A stretch of DNA of 64,000 nucleotides, taken from positions 248,001 to 312,000 of the forward strand of contig NZ_BBXF01000004.1 of assembly GCF_001570585.1 (NCBI RefSeq), in the 5' to 3' direction. Positions within the stretch are counted from its first letter, which is position 1. Each line of letters starts with the position of its first letter. Source of the stretch: Herbidospora daliensis. Lineage in GTDB: Bacteria; Actinomycetota; Actinomycetes; Streptosporangiales; Streptosporangiaceae. The notes below the pieces were generated by a model. The model did not search any database. It saw nothing but the letters and a program-made list of their open reading frames with translations, and had not been told where the DNA came from. Position numbers and translations under genes: made by a program. This document shows positions 36,656-46,826 of this stretch, piece after piece.

Positions 36656-38083
36656 ATGGTGGACCAGACTGCCTCCCTCGAACGGGTCACCGCCATCGTC
36701 GCCGAGCACCACACGGCACTCGATCAGGCGACCCGCCTGGTGCACGCCATCGCCTGGACCGGCGGTGGCGCCTCGGCGTTCGCCGAACTGCTCACCGAGC
36801 AGCGCACCGCACTGCACGCGGCCCTCTCCGAATCGATTTCCCTTTTTTCCGGTACGCCCGAACCCGCGGCCGGAATACCCGAACTCCCCCGGCCGAAGGG
36901 CACGTTCGCGGGTTTCTCCCGGAACGTGCTGCCGACCCTCGCCGGTGAATTGTGCGCCGCCTCCCGCGGGCTGGAGGAAATCGCCGTATTCCTCTCCCAG
37001 GAGTTGAAAACGGCCGGGATGTCCGACCGCCCCGCGCGGGTCATCGCCGACATCGCGTTCTGGTCGGGCGAACAGGCCAGGGACATCCGCGCCCGGCTGC
37101 TCGAACTGCCCCCTGGAACGATCCTGCCCGCCGCCCTGGCCGCCTACGGCGTGTTCGGCGCCCACGCCGGCGACGCCGCCCTGGCCAACCCGCTGCTCAC
37201 CCGGATCGGCGACGGCGACCCCGCTGCGGTCGACAGCCTGCTGGGCCTCCAGCACCGCTGCGCCGACCCCGGCCTCGCGGGCCGGGTGGCCGCCTGGTGG
37301 ACGCTGCAGCACCCGCCGGTCAGGTCCACCTCGCTCGGCCTGCCCGCGTTCGGCGGCCTGCACGGCCTCCCGGCGGTGGTGCGCGACTCCGCCAACCGTG
37401 AGTTCCTCCAGGTCGAGCACGGCCTGCTCACCCACGACCTCCACCGGCTCGGCGCGTCGGTCATGTGGCAGTCCGACCGCGACCTGCCGCGCAGCTGGGA
37501 CCGGGTGAACGTCCAGCTGAAACGCCTGGAGAAGATCCGCACGGTGACGGCGCCGGTGCCCGGCTACCCCGATCCGATGCTGCTCGGCTTCGACGTCACC
37601 GGACAGGGGCGGCTGACCGTCTCGTGGGGCGACCCCGACACCGCGCAGACGACGGTGATCTTCGTCCACGGCCTGAACACCGGCCTCGCCGACGCGACGA
37701 CCAGCGTCACCCGCGCCCAGTTGTTGTGGCGGCAGGCCTCGACCATGGCCGGCACCCCGGTCGCCTGCGTCACCTGGGACGGCTACGACAGCCCGCTGGT
37801 CGACTTCGGCGCCTTCACCCCCGACCGCAACGCCGCGCTCGGCGGCCAGGCGCTGACCGCGTTCTGCCTGGGCCTGCGGGCCGCGCACACCCCGTCGGCG
37901 ACGGCCAGGAACGTGCTGATCGGGCACGGCGACGGGGCGCTGACCGTCCACCGGGCCCTGGCCGGCCGGGGCTGGCTGGCCGACGACGTGATCCTCCTCG
38001 AACAGGGCGACGGTGACTGGCGGCCGGAGTCGGCCGCCCTGCGCGACGTGGCCACCATCGTCAACGGATCGGGGCCCCGATGA
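36656..38083 (+). CDS. DUF1023-like alpha/beta hydrolase with lost nucleophile
   Basis: A 475-residue protein. The N-terminal 270 residues are helical and Ala-rich. From about 318 an alpha/beta-hydrolase fold appears (TVIFVHGLNTGL). The nucleophile elbow, usually GHSYGS in DUF1023, is GHGDGA here, so the catalytic Ser is Gly. Other hydrolase features remain (HGLNTG oxyanion loop). It is probably catalytically dead or uses another mechanism. No signal peptide, so cytoplasmic. It overlaps the downstream lipoprotein gene by 4 bp (ATGA). Confidence 0.75.
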   Translation: MVDQTASLERVTAIVAEHHTALDQATRLVHAIAWTGGGASAFAELLTEQRTALHAALSESISLFSGTPEPAAGIPELPRPKGTFAGFSRNVLPTLAGELCAASRGLEEIAVFLSQELKTAGMSDRPARVIADIAFWSGEQARDIRARLLELPPGTILPAALAAYGVFGAHAGDAALANPLLTRIGDGDPAAVDSLLGLQHRCADPGLAGRVAAWWTLQHPPVRSTSLGLPAFGGLHGLPAVVRDSANREFLQVEHGLLTHDLHRLGASVMWQSDRDLPRSWDRVNVQLKRLEKIRTVTAPVPGYPDPMLLGFDVTGQGRLTVSWGDPDTAQTTVIFVHGLNTGLADATTSVTRAQLLWRQASTMAGTPVACVTWDGYDSPLVDFGAFTPDRNAALGGQALTAFCLGLRAAHTPSATARNVLIGHGDGALTVHRALAGRGWLADDVILLEQGDGDWRPESAALRDVATIVNGSGPR

Positions 38084-38511
38084 AGACCACGCTCGCGCTC
38101 TGCTTCCTTCTCACGCTCACGGGATGTGGCATGTCGGACGACGACGAACTGCGCGAGCTCCGGGCGACCGACCGGGTGGAGAGGCTGGTCCGCGACACGG
38201 CGGGGGCGCTGACGCCCCGGCCGCAGCTCGAACTCATCCCGGTGTCGGTGACCCCGACGGCCTGCCTCGACAAGAGCCAGTCGCTGCAGAAGATCGTGGT
38301 CAGCCGCGCCTACTGGCTGCGCGGCGTCGGCCGCAACCAGCACATGGTGGTCTCCCGCCAGGTCGCCGACTACTGGAAGGACCAGGGTTTCCAGGTCATC
38401 GCCAAGAACGCCCAGCCCGACAACCCCGACCTCAGCGGGGTCACCGAGCCCGACAAGTTCATCCTCGCGCTGACCTGGGGCTCCGGCGACCACATCTATC
38501 TGGCCGCGACC

Positions 38512-39735
<1,224 letters not shown>

Positions 39736-39804
39736 GCGAGGCTCCTCTCCCCTCCCGTAGTCATGGCCCGCGGGCCCGGTCGCGACCCCGATCCGGCCGA
39801 GCCT

Positions 39805-40248
39805 TTACGGGAACCGGTGCGGACCTGGACCTTTCCGGCCCAGGACGTCGCCGGGGTTGGAGTAGGGGCACGACACCAGCGACAGGCAGCCGCAGCCGAT
39901 GCAGTTGGAGAAGTTGTCACGCAGCGCGGTCAGTTCCTCGATGCGGCGGGTCAGGTCGTCGTGCCATTCGCGGCTGATCCTGGCCCAGTCGCGTTTGCCG
40001 GGCACGCCCTCGGCCGGGAGGCGGTCGAGGGCCTCCTTGATGCGGTCGAGCGAGACGCCGACCCGCTGGGCCACCCGGATGAAGGCGATCACCCGCAGTA
40101 CGTCGCGGCGGTATTCGCGCCGGTTGCCCGCGGTGCGGCGGCTCTCGATGAGGCCGAGGCTCTCGTAGTAGTGGAGGGCCGAGACGGCCACCCCGGCGCG
40201 TTCGGCGACCTGGCCGGGCCGGAGCCAGACCGCGTCGGGATCGATCAC
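39805..40248 (-). CDS. soxR: SoxR, redox-sensing MerR-family activator
   Basis: A 147-residue regulator with the MerR winged helix (LRPGQVAERAGVAVSALHYY) and the four-cysteine cluster CIGCGCLSLVSC that ligates a 2Fe-2S cluster. Oxidation of the cluster by redox-active compounds turns on the target promoter. The GTG at 40248 behind GGGGAGACGAGG is the better start; a longer TTG frame reaches 40305 through the operator. The divergent quinone oxidoreductase gene is the evident target, via the box at 40268-40281. Confidence 0.93.
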   Translation of the reverse strand: MIDPDAVWLRPGQVAERAGVAVSALHYYESLGLIESRRTAGNRREYRRDVLRVIAFIRVAQRVGVSLDRIKEALDRLPAEGVPGKRDWARISREWHDDLTRRIEELTALRDNFSNCIGCGCLSLVSCPYSNPGDVLGRKGPGPHRFP

Positions 40249-40267
40249 CCTCGTCTCCCCATTGACG

Positions 40268-40281
40268 TCAAGTGCGCTTGA
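40268..40281. promoter_or_regulatory. SoxR box
   Basis: TCAAGTGCGCTTGA has the 5-4-5 layout of the known SoxR site (TCAAG, four bases, CTTGA). A -35-like TTGACG directly abuts it at 40262-40267. It lies 18 bp before the oxidoreductase ATG and 20 bp from the SoxR GTG. Confidence 0.85.
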
Positions 40282-40298
40282 TGAAGTGGACTCTACCC

Positions 40299-41189
40299 AT
40301 GGCAATCATGCGGGCGGCCGGAGCGGCCGAGTTCGGGCCGGCGGACCGGATCGGGATCGTGGAGGTGCCCCGGCCGGTGCCGGGGCCGGGTGAGGTGCTG
40401 GTCCGGGTGCGGGCGGCCGGGGTGCAGCCGGCCGACGTGGCGGTGCGGTCGGGGTGGCTGCCTCCGGGTGCGCCGCCGGCGGAGTTTCCCGTCGTGCCCG
40501 GCAACGAGTTCGCCGGGGTCGTCGAGGGCACCGGCGAGGAGGTCGTCGGGTTCCGGGTGATGCGCTGCCACGCCGAATACGTGGTGGCGCCGGAGACTCA
40601 GGTCGTGCCGAAACCCGAGGGGGTCGAGTGGGCGTCGGCGGGGGCGCTCTCGGCGTCGGGGCAGACGGCCCACACCGCTCTCGAACAGCTGGGTCTGCGG
40701 AAGGGCGAGACCCTGCTCGTGCACGGCGCGGCCGGCGGGGTCGGCACCATGCTCACCCAGCTGGCCGTGCGGCGGGGCGTGCGGGTCGTCGGCACGGCGA
40801 GCGCCGCCAACCACGACCACCTGCGCGGCCTCGGGGCGGTCCCGGTCGTGTACGGCCGGGGCGAGCTCGACCGGCTGAAGGAGGCCGGGCCGTACGACGC
40901 CGTGCTCGACGCCGCCGGGCACGGGAGCCTGCGCACCTCGGTGGCGCTGGTCGCCGACCGGTCGCGGATCGGCTCGATCGCCGACTGGGAGCTCGCGCGG
41001 GAGCTCGGCTGCCGGTGGATCGGCAGCGACCGGAACCGGGCCCGGCTGGCCGAGCTGCTCGACCTGGTCGCCTCGGGCGAGCTGCGGGTGACCGTCAGGG
41101 CGGCGTACCCGCTGGAGGAGGCGGCGAAGGCGCACGCCGACGTGGAATCGGGGCACGGACGGGGGAAGGTCGTGCTGATTGCCGGGTAG
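40299..41189 (+). CDS. Zinc-independent quinone oxidoreductase (MDR family), SoxR target
   Basis: A 296-residue medium-chain reductase of the NADPH:quinone oxidoreductase type. The GroES-like domain lacks zinc cysteines, and the cofactor site reads VHGAAGGVGTMLTQ. It would reduce quinones or enones with NADPH. The ATG at 40299 follows AAGTGGA; an ATG 9 bp later is possible. Divergent from soxR with the SoxR box between them, so induction by redox-cycling compounds is likely. Confidence 0.88.
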   Translation: MAIMRAAGAAEFGPADRIGIVEVPRPVPGPGEVLVRVRAAGVQPADVAVRSGWLPPGAPPAEFPVVPGNEFAGVVEGTGEEVVGFRVMRCHAEYVVAPETQVVPKPEGVEWASAGALSASGQTAHTALEQLGLRKGETLLVHGAAGGVGTMLTQLAVRRGVRVVGTASAANHDHLRGLGAVPVVYGRGELDRLKEAGPYDAVLDAAGHGSLRTSVALVADRSRIGSIADWELARELGCRWIGSDRNRARLAELLDLVASGELRVTVRAAYPLEEAAKAHADVESGHGRGKVVLIAG

Positions 41190-41198
41190 GGGAGGCCG

Positions 41199-41507
41199 AT
41201 GGACGAAAACGGACTCACCGTGAACCTCATCGGCTATCACGTCGAGGCCGTCGACGGCCGGATCGGCACCGTCGACGCCGTCAGCGACGAGATCGGCGAG
41301 GGCTACCTCGTCGTCGACACCGGACCGTGGATCTTCGGCCACCGCGTCATCCTGCCCGCCAGCGTGATCACGCAGGTGGACGCCTCGCACCGGAAGATCT
41401 ACGTCGACCGGACCCAGAAGGAGATCAGCGACGCGCCCGACTTCATCACGGCCGACGACGCGCCGCAGCGCCCCTACGCCGAGCGGTTCCCCTACGGGAT
41501 CGCGTAG
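41199..41507 (+). CDS. PRC-barrel domain protein
   Basis: A 102-residue cytoplasmic protein. A PRC-barrel covers about 8-70 (LIGYHVEAVDGRIGTVDAV and WIFGHRVILPASVI), the fold of photosynthetic reaction-centre H and RimM. Stand-alone actinomycete copies are linked to stress but have no defined reaction. It is followed by a strong terminator. Confidence 0.85.
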   Translation: MDENGLTVNLIGYHVEAVDGRIGTVDAVSDEIGEGYLVVDTGPWIFGHRVILPASVITQVDASHRKIYVDRTQKEISDAPDFITADDAPQRPYAERFPYGIA

Positions 41508-41512
41508 ACGGC

Positions 41513-41548
41513 GAAGGGCCCCGCCTCCCCATGGGGGCGGGGCCCTTC
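41513..41548. terminator. Bidirectional terminator
   Basis: A perfect 13-bp stem (GAAGGGCCCCGCC with GGCGGGGCCCTTC) followed by TTCCC, between convergent genes ending at 41507 and 41559. Confidence 0.9.
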
Positions 41549-41558
41549 TTCCCGAGGT

Positions 41559-42155
41559 CTAGGGCCAGCGGTCGACCGGCACCGGGGTCGGCTTCTCGAT
41601 CACGCCGAGGCGGTCGAGCAGCACCAGGAACGTCGAGGCGTACGGCGAGGGCTCCACCACGCCCGCCACGCGGTCCCAGTCGACCTGTTCCCGCATCGCC
41701 CTGACCGTCGGCAGCAGGCCCGAGTAGTCGCAGCTGTGCTCCGACAGCGGCAGTATCCACGAGATCACCAGGTCGGTCGCCTCCAGCACCGGCAGGCTCA
41801 GCGCCGCGGTGTTGATCATCGTGGCGCGCCCGATCATCTCGGGGGTGACGGGCCGGTCGGCCAGCTGGAAGATCAGGTCGACCAGCACGCCCTCCTCGTC
41901 GAAGGCCTTGACCAGCCAGTCCTCCGGTGGGCGTTCGGTCCGGAAGCCCATGTTCTCCAGCGTCTTCAGCGCCAGGGGGACGTCCTCTTCGACCAGCGCG
42001 AAGTCGACGTCGTGCAGGGACGGGGCCGCTCCCCTGGCGTATCCGGCGCAGCCGCCGGCCAGGGCGAAGCGCACGCCCACCTCTTTGAGGCCGGACCCCG
42101 CGCGCTTGAGCGTGTCCAGGATGGCGTCGGTTACCTCGTGACTGTGACTACCCAC
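41559..42155 (-). CDS. Nucleotidyltransferase-fold protein
   Basis: A 198-residue protein with the minimal nucleotidyltransferase pattern: a Gly-rich start (FALAGGCAGYARG) followed by the acidic metal motif HDVDFALV, then a third acidic strand GVLVDLIF. Relatives include aminoglycoside nucleotidyltransferases and toxin MNT proteins. No partner HEPN gene is adjacent, so a toxin-antitoxin role is not supported. The GTG at 42155 fits the family length; a start at 42239 would overlap the divergent gene. Confidence 0.72.
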   Translation of the reverse strand: MGSHSHEVTDAILDTLKRAGSGLKEVGVRFALAGGCAGYARGAAPSLHDVDFALVEEDVPLALKTLENMGFRTERPPEDWLVKAFDEEGVLVDLIFQLADRPVTPEMIGRATMINTAALSLPVLEATDLVISWILPLSEHSCDYSGLLPTVRAMREQVDWDRVAGVVEPSPYASTFLVLLDRLGVIEKPTPVPVDRWP

Positions 42156-42213
42156 GCCGCACCGTTTGCCCCGGAACGTTCGACCCAAACAATCCGGGGT
42201 AATACGTCGCGCC

Positions 42214-42708
42214 ATGACCGAGACCCTCAAAGAGATCAACGACGCGTATTCCGAGGAGCGTCCTTTGGCTTCTTACGCCAGGGTCCTCGGTGTGTACGGC
42301 ACGGCCGTCGCCGCCCTCCTGGCCGCCGGGAAGCTGACCGGGCGCCAGGCCCCCGACCGGGTCGCCCCCATGGACCTCGCCCTGATGTCGATGGCCACCC
42401 ACCGCCTGTCCCGGACGATCGCGAAGGACACCGTCACCAGCCCGCTCAGGGCGCCCTTCACGCGGTACGTCGGGGTTTCCGGCCCCTCCGAACTGAAGGA
42501 GGAGGTCCGGGGCGACGGCCACCGCCACGCCGTGGGCGAGCTCCTGAGCTGCCCGTTCTGCCTGGCCCAGTGGATCGCGACCGGCTACGCGGCGGGGATG
42601 GTCTTCGCCCCCCGCGTGACCCGGATGGTGGGCGCGACGATGACGGCCGTCGCCGTGTCCGACTGGTTACAGCTCGCGTACTCGAAAATGATCAAGGTGG
42701 CGAAATGA
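42214..42708 (+). CDS. DUF1360 membrane protein
   Basis: A 164-residue protein with two or three membrane segments. The Cys pair in LSCPFCLAQWIAT and the earlier APMDLALMSMATHRLSR are typical of DUF1360. Bacillus relatives are linked to sporulation, with no defined activity. The ATG at 42214 is chosen from family length. Its stop overlaps the start of the next gene (ATGA). Confidence 0.78.
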   Translation: MTETLKEINDAYSEERPLASYARVLGVYGTAVAALLAAGKLTGRQAPDRVAPMDLALMSMATHRLSRTIAKDTVTSPLRAPFTRYVGVSGPSELKEEVRGDGHRHAVGELLSCPFCLAQWIATGYAAGMVFAPRVTRMVGATMTAVAVSDWLQLAYSKMIKVAK

Positions 42709-43211
42709 GCGAACAAGAGCACCGGATCCTGCTGACCAACCCCGAGGAGAACCCCAAGGAACGGGTCGACCGGGAGCTGAACGAACTCCTCCAAGGTCTG
42801 CGCGTCCAGTCGACCGGGGTGCAGGTGCTGTTCGCGTTCCTGCTGACCCTCCCGTTCTCCGCCGGGTTCAGCCGGGTCGACGAGTTCGGCAAGTGGCTCT
42901 TCTACGCCGCCCTGGTGTCGGCGGCGGTGGCGTCGATCTGCCTGCTGGCCCCGGCCGTGCAGAACCGGATCCTGTTCCGTTCGGGGCTGAAGGAGCTGAT
43001 GCTCCATCGGGCCAACGAACTGGCGGTGGTCGGGGGGATCGCCCTGGCGGTGTCGATGACCTGCTCGACCGGGCTGGTCGTCGAGGTCTACCTGGGCGCC
43101 ACCCCGGCCATCCTGATCGCGGCCGGAGTGGTCTTACTGAGCACCTGGTTGTGGTTCGTGCAGCCGCTGCTGACGCTTCAGCGGAACCGCGACAGGATCG
43201 CCGACTCGTAG
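42705..43211 (+). CDS. DUF6328-like membrane protein
   Basis: A 168-residue protein with an acidic soluble N-terminus (about 1-40) and four membrane segments (GVQVLFAFLLTLPFSAGF, FYAALVSAAVASICLLA and two later). The pattern ELNELLQGLRVQSTGVQVLF is characteristic. ATGA-coupled to the DUF1360 gene. Its last 34 bp overlap the convergent F420 oxidoreductase gene. Confidence 0.78.
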   Translation: MSEQEHRILLTNPEENPKERVDRELNELLQGLRVQSTGVQVLFAFLLTLPFSAGFSRVDEFGKWLFYAALVSAAVASICLLAPAVQNRILFRSGLKELMLHRANELAVVGGIALAVSMTCSTGLVVEVYLGATPAILIAAGVVLLSTWLWFVQPLLTLQRNRDRIADS

Positions 43212-44125
43212 AACTCGAAGAAGCCCTCCTGGTCGGGGCCGATCTGGGAGATGTAGATCTCGTCGTATCCGGCGTCCACGAACTGCTGGATCGCGGCGAC
43301 GTGCACCTCGGGATCGGGGCCGACCGGGAGGGTCAGGTCGTCGGGCCGCACCAGTGTGGCGAGCTGCTCGAAGTGGCGCGGCAGCGGGAGCAGCTGGTTG
43401 GCCTCGCCGTCGATGCCCTCGGTCGGCCACAGGCGGTGGGCCAGCCGGCGGGCGTCGTCCTCGTCGGTCCCCCAGCAGACCTTCAGGCCGGCCTGCGCCG
43501 GCTTCCCCGCACCCCCGGCCTTCCGGTACGCCTCCAGCAGGTCGGCGTCCGGCAGCACCGACACGAAGCCGTCGCCGATCCGGCCCGCGAGCTCGGCCGA
43601 GCCGGGGCCGAAGGCCGACACGTAGATCGGCGGCGGTTCGTCGGGCAGCGTGTAGAGCCGCGCGTTCTCCACGTCGTAGAACTCGCCGTGGTGGGTGACC
43701 AGGCTCCCCTCCCACAACTCGCGGATGATGCCCACGGCCTCCTCCAGCATGCGCTGCCGGTCGCCGGCCGGGGGCCACGGGTCGCCGAAGATGTGCTCGT
43801 TGAGGGCTTCGCCCGTGCCGACGCCCAGATGGAAGCGGCCGTCGAGCAGGACCTGCGCGGTCGCCGCGGCCTGCGCGATGATCGCCGGGTGGATCCGCAC
43901 CAGCGGACAGGTCACCGCCGTCGTCACCGGGAGCGAGACCACCTGCGACAGCGCGCCGATCACCGACCAGACGAACGGGCTCTCCCCCTGCTCGTCGATC
44001 CAGGGGTGGAAGTGGTCGGAGATCCACAGGCCATCGAAACCCGCCTGCTCGGCGAGCACGGCCTGCCTGACCAGGTCTTTCGGGCTGTGCTCCTCGGAGC
44101 TGAGGAAGTAACCAAAACGTGTCAT
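43178..44125 (-). CDS. LLM-class F420-dependent oxidoreductase
   Basis: A 315-residue luciferase-like TIM-barrel oxidoreductase of the F420-dependent glucose-6-phosphate dehydrogenase group (MTRFGYFLSSEEHSPKDLV, DGLWISDHFHPW, GVGTGEALNEH, IYVSAFGPGSAELAG). It moves hydride between coenzyme F420 and an unknown substrate. The start ATG at 44125 has GGGGAGA upstream. A rightward small-membrane-protein gene diverges from it. Confidence 0.9.
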   Translation of the reverse strand: MTRFGYFLSSEEHSPKDLVRQAVLAEQAGFDGLWISDHFHPWIDEQGESPFVWSVIGALSQVVSLPVTTAVTCPLVRIHPAIIAQAAATAQVLLDGRFHLGVGTGEALNEHIFGDPWPPAGDRQRMLEEAVGIIRELWEGSLVTHHGEFYDVENARLYTLPDEPPPIYVSAFGPGSAELAGRIGDGFVSVLPDADLLEAYRKAGGAGKPAQAGLKVCWGTDEDDARRLAHRLWPTEGIDGEANQLLPLPRHFEQLATLVRPDDLTLPVGPDPEVHVAAIQQFVDAGYDEIYISQIGPDQEGFFEFYESAILSRFR

Positions 44126-44187
44126 GAAATCTCCCCTGCCCACGTTCCCTGACGTTAATGACCGCTTCGGGAGGGCAGTCGAGCTTC

Positions 44188-44337
44188 ATGGCTACTTTGC
44201 TCTGGATCATCGCGGTTGTACTCGTCATCGCCGGGATCTACGTGATCCTCGCTCGTAGGGACATCCTCTGGGGGATCGTCCTCATCGTCCTCGGGTTCCT
44301 CGTGGGGCCCGGCGGCGTCAGTATCTTCAACGTATAG
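44188..44337 (+). CDS. Small GPGG-motif membrane protein
   Basis: A 49-residue protein of two membrane helices (LLWIIAVVLVIAGIYVILA, then ILWGIVLIVLGFLVG) ending in GPGGVSIFNV. This short conserved type is widespread in actinomycetes, with no known function. The frame is closed by a TAG just before a terminator hairpin. Confidence 0.75.
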   Translation: MATLLWIIAVVLVIAGIYVILARRDILWGIVLIVLGFLVGPGGVSIFNV

Positions 44338-44355
44338 CGATCATGAAAACACGAA

Positions 44356-44384
44356 AATGGCGGCCGGAAAGCCCGGCCGCCATT
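44356..44384. terminator. Bidirectional terminator
   Basis: A perfect 12-bp stem (AATGGCGGCCGG with CCGGCCGCCATT), extendable by AACACG/CGTGTT, between convergent genes. Confidence 0.85.
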
Positions 44385-44391
44385 ACGTGTT

Positions 44392-45111
44392 CTAACACTC
44401 TTCGGAACCCAGGCAGTAGGTGGCGTAGGCCCGGCGCAGCACCGGCAGCGCCACGTTCCTGACCCGGATCCCGCCCGGGGTCATGCCCTTCTCGGTGCCC
44501 GCGTGGGCGTGGCCGTGGACGATCAGGTCGGCGCCCTCGGCGTCGACCGCCTCGGCGAGCAGATAGCTGCCGAGGAACGGGTAGATCTCCGGCGGCTCCC
44601 CGGCCAGGGTCTCCTTGACCGGCGAGTAGTGGCTGAGCACCACCCGGTATTCGGTGTCGAGGCTCTTCAGCGCGATCCGCCACCGGTCGGCGATCTCCCG
44701 CGTGTGCCGTACGAACGCCTTGGTCTCGGGCTCGCCGAACTCGCTGGCCGACTTGCCGGCGAAGCCGCCGCCGAAGCCCTTGCCGCCGGCGAGGCCGAGC
44801 CGTCCGTCGAGCAGCGTCTGGGCGTCGTCGTCGAGCACGATCCCGCCGGCCTCGCGCAGGACCGCGATGATCTCGTCCTCCACGTCGGAGTGGTAGTCGT
44901 GGTTGCCCAGCACGAAGACGACGGGGATCGGCAGGCCGCGGAACTCCTCCGCGACGATCTTGCCCTCGTCGAGGGTGCCGTGGCGGGTCAGGTCGCCGCC
45001 GACCAGCAGGACGTCGGCACGTTCCTCGATGCCCTCGAGCCGGGGACGGTAGCTGCCCCGCTGGGCCTCTCCCAGGTGGATGTCGGCGACGGCCGCGACA
45101 CGGATGCTCAC
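44392..45111 (-). CDS. Metallophosphoesterase
   Basis: A 239-residue calcineurin-type phosphoesterase. All metal motifs are visible: VADIHLGE, GGDLTRHG, LGNHDYH, LSHYSP and HGHAHAG. The substrate is unknown; related proteins cleave phosphodiesters or monoesters. It starts at a GTG in a GTGA overlap with the BON-domain gene, giving a two-gene operon. Confidence 0.88.
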   Translation of the reverse strand: MSIRVAAVADIHLGEAQRGSYRPRLEGIEERADVLLVGGDLTRHGTLDEGKIVAEEFRGLPIPVVFVLGNHDYHSDVEDEIIAVLREAGGIVLDDDAQTLLDGRLGLAGGKGFGGGFAGKSASEFGEPETKAFVRHTREIADRWRIALKSLDTEYRVVLSHYSPVKETLAGEPPEIYPFLGSYLLAEAVDAEGADLIVHGHAHAGTEKGMTPGGIRVRNVALPVLRRAYATYCLGSEEC

Positions 45112-45353
45112 AGCTGCTCCTCCTCGCCGGGGTCGCGGACCTCCACACACGTCACCTCGTTGTGGACGGTCAGGCCGGGGGCGGCCTCCTGGGCCACCTC
45201 GGTCAGCAGGTGACGCTGGTCGTCGCCGGTCACCTGGCCGCGCAGGAAGACCTGGTCTCCGCGCACGTCGACCCGGATGCCGAGTTCGTTCGTCCGGCCG
45301 TCCTCCGCGATGGCTTGCTGCACGCGGGCGGCCACATAGTGCGGTGTGTCCAT
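45108..45353 (-). CDS. BON-domain protein
   Basis: An 81-residue single BON domain (about 10-72: VAARVQQAIAED, IRVDVRGDQVFLRGQVTG), a fold that binds lipids or anchors to membranes. No signal peptide is seen. An in-frame ATG at 45413 would add 20 residues; the ATG at 45353 is closer to the domain. Coupled to the metallophosphoesterase gene. Confidence 0.8.
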   Translation of the reverse strand: MDTPHYVAARVQQAIAEDGRTNELGIRVDVRGDQVFLRGQVTGDDQRHLLTEVAQEAAPGLTVHNEVTCVEVRDPGEEEQL

Positions 45354-45629
45354 AGAGAAAACGCCTGCCCGCCCCTTTTCCGGCGAAACAGGATGTTTGT
45401 TGGACGACTTCATAGGTTAAAGTGGAGGCAATATTTGTGCCTAGGAAGCAGGCACCTCCCTCGCTGACGCATGCCGTCCCGGAGGTCCCTTGCTCACCGC
45501 ACATTCCCCCCTTTTCGCCGCGTCTAACCGGCGTGCTCTCCTCCCGGCTCCCGTGACCCCGGACTCGGGCTTCCCGTTCGCTCGCGATCCCGCCCGCGAG
45601 CGGGACCAGCCGTTCCCGGAGGTAACCCC

Positions 45630-46826
45630 ATGAAGATCGCCATGATCTCGGAGCACGCCAGCCCGCTCGCCTGCGTCGGCACCACCGACGCCGGAGGCCA
45701 GAACGTCCACGTCGACGCCCTGGCCAGGGCGGTCGCGGCACTGGGTCACGAGGTCGTCGTCTACACCCGGCGCGACGACGAGACGGTGCCCGAGAGGGTG
45801 CGGATCGCGCCGCGCGTCACGGTCGTCCACGTGCCCGCCGGACCGGCGCGGAAGATCCCGAAGGACGACATCCTCCCGTGGGTGCCGCACTTCGCGAAGT
45901 GGTTGCGGGAACAGTGGTTGTTCGACCGGCCCGACGTGGTGCACAGCCACTTCTGGATGAGCGGCCTGGCCGCCCTCGGCGCCGCCCGCGAGCTGGGCGT
46001 CCCGGTCGTGCACACCTACCACGCGCTCGGCTCGGTCAAGCGCCGCCACCAGGGCGCCGAGGACACCAGCCCGGCCGAGCGGATCGCGGCCGAGACCCGG
46101 ATCGGCAACGAGGCCGACGCCATCGTCGCGACCTGCACCGACGAGGTCGACGAACTGCGCCGGATGGGCGTGGCCCGCCGGCAGGCCCGGGTCGTGCCCT
46201 GCGGGGTCGACCTGGCCCGGTTCAACCCGCACGTCGCGGCGCCGCCCACGGCCCGGCCCCGGCTGGTGTCGATCAGCCGCCTGGTGCCGCGCAAGGGCGT
46301 GGCGACGATCATCGAGGCGCTGCGCGGGATCAAGGGCGTCGAGCTGGTGGTGGCCGGCGGGCCGCCGGCCAACGCGCTGCACCACGACCCCGAGGTGACC
46401 CGGCTGCGCTGGCTGGCCCAGCGCAACGGGGTGGCCGACCGGGTGACCTTCACCGGCCAGGTCGCCCGCCAGCACGTGCCCGCGCTGCTGCGCTCGGCCG
46501 CCGCCGTCGTCACGGTGCCCTGGTACGAGCCCTTCGGCATGGTCGCGCTGGAGGCGATGGCCTGCGGCGTGCCGGTGGTCGCCTCGTGCGTGGGCGGCCA
46601 GAAGGAGACCGTGGTCAACGGCATCACCGGCGTGCTGGTGCCGCCGCAGCGGCCCAACGCGCTGGCCAGGGCGGTGCAGCGGCTGCTGGCCGACCCGGTG
46701 CGGATGACCGCGTTCGGCATCGCCGGGGCCGACCGGGCCCGGGCGCGTTACGGCTGGAACAGGATCGCGATGGAGACGGTCGCTGCCTATCGAGAGGTCG
46801 GCGTCCGGTTGGAGGCGACCGCATGA
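45630..46826 (+). CDS. Glycosyltransferase family 4
   Basis: A 398-residue GT-B enzyme. The N-terminal domain has the loop GTTDAGGQNVHVDALARAVA, the catalytic-region HSHFWMSG and a sugar-nucleotide site ending EPFGMVALEAMACGVPVV (EX7E). It transfers a sugar from a nucleotide donor with retention. GGAGGTAA lies just before the ATG. It overlaps the following GT9 gene by 4 bp and starts a sugar-transfer cluster with two GT9 enzymes and an HldE-like protein. Confidence 0.92.
   Translation: MKIAMISEHASPLACVGTTDAGGQNVHVDALARAVAALGHEVVVYTRRDDETVPERVRIAPRVTVVHVPAGPARKIPKDDILPWVPHFAKWLREQWLFDRPDVVHSHFWMSGLAALGAARELGVPVVHTYHALGSVKRRHQGAEDTSPAERIAAETRIGNEADAIVATCTDEVDELRRMGVARRQARVVPCGVDLARFNPHVAAPPTARPRLVSISRLVPRKGVATIIEALRGIKGVELVVAGGPPANALHHDPEVTRLRWLAQRNGVADRVTFTGQVARQHVPALLRSAAAVVTVPWYEPFGMVALEAMACGVPVVASCVGGQKETVVNGITGVLVPPQRPNALARAVQRLLADPVRMTAFGIAGADRARARYGWNRIAMETVAAYREVGVRLEATA

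Noticed and set aside
41559-42155. MNT/HEPN toxin-antitoxin pair
   Set aside because: Only the nucleotidyltransferase fold is present; the neighbour is a DUF1360 membrane protein.
41736-43211. Single 491-codon frame joining two small membrane genes
   Set aside because: Only its last third is real (the DUF6328-like gene); the rest is antisense to the nucleotidyltransferase and out of frame with the DUF1360 gene.
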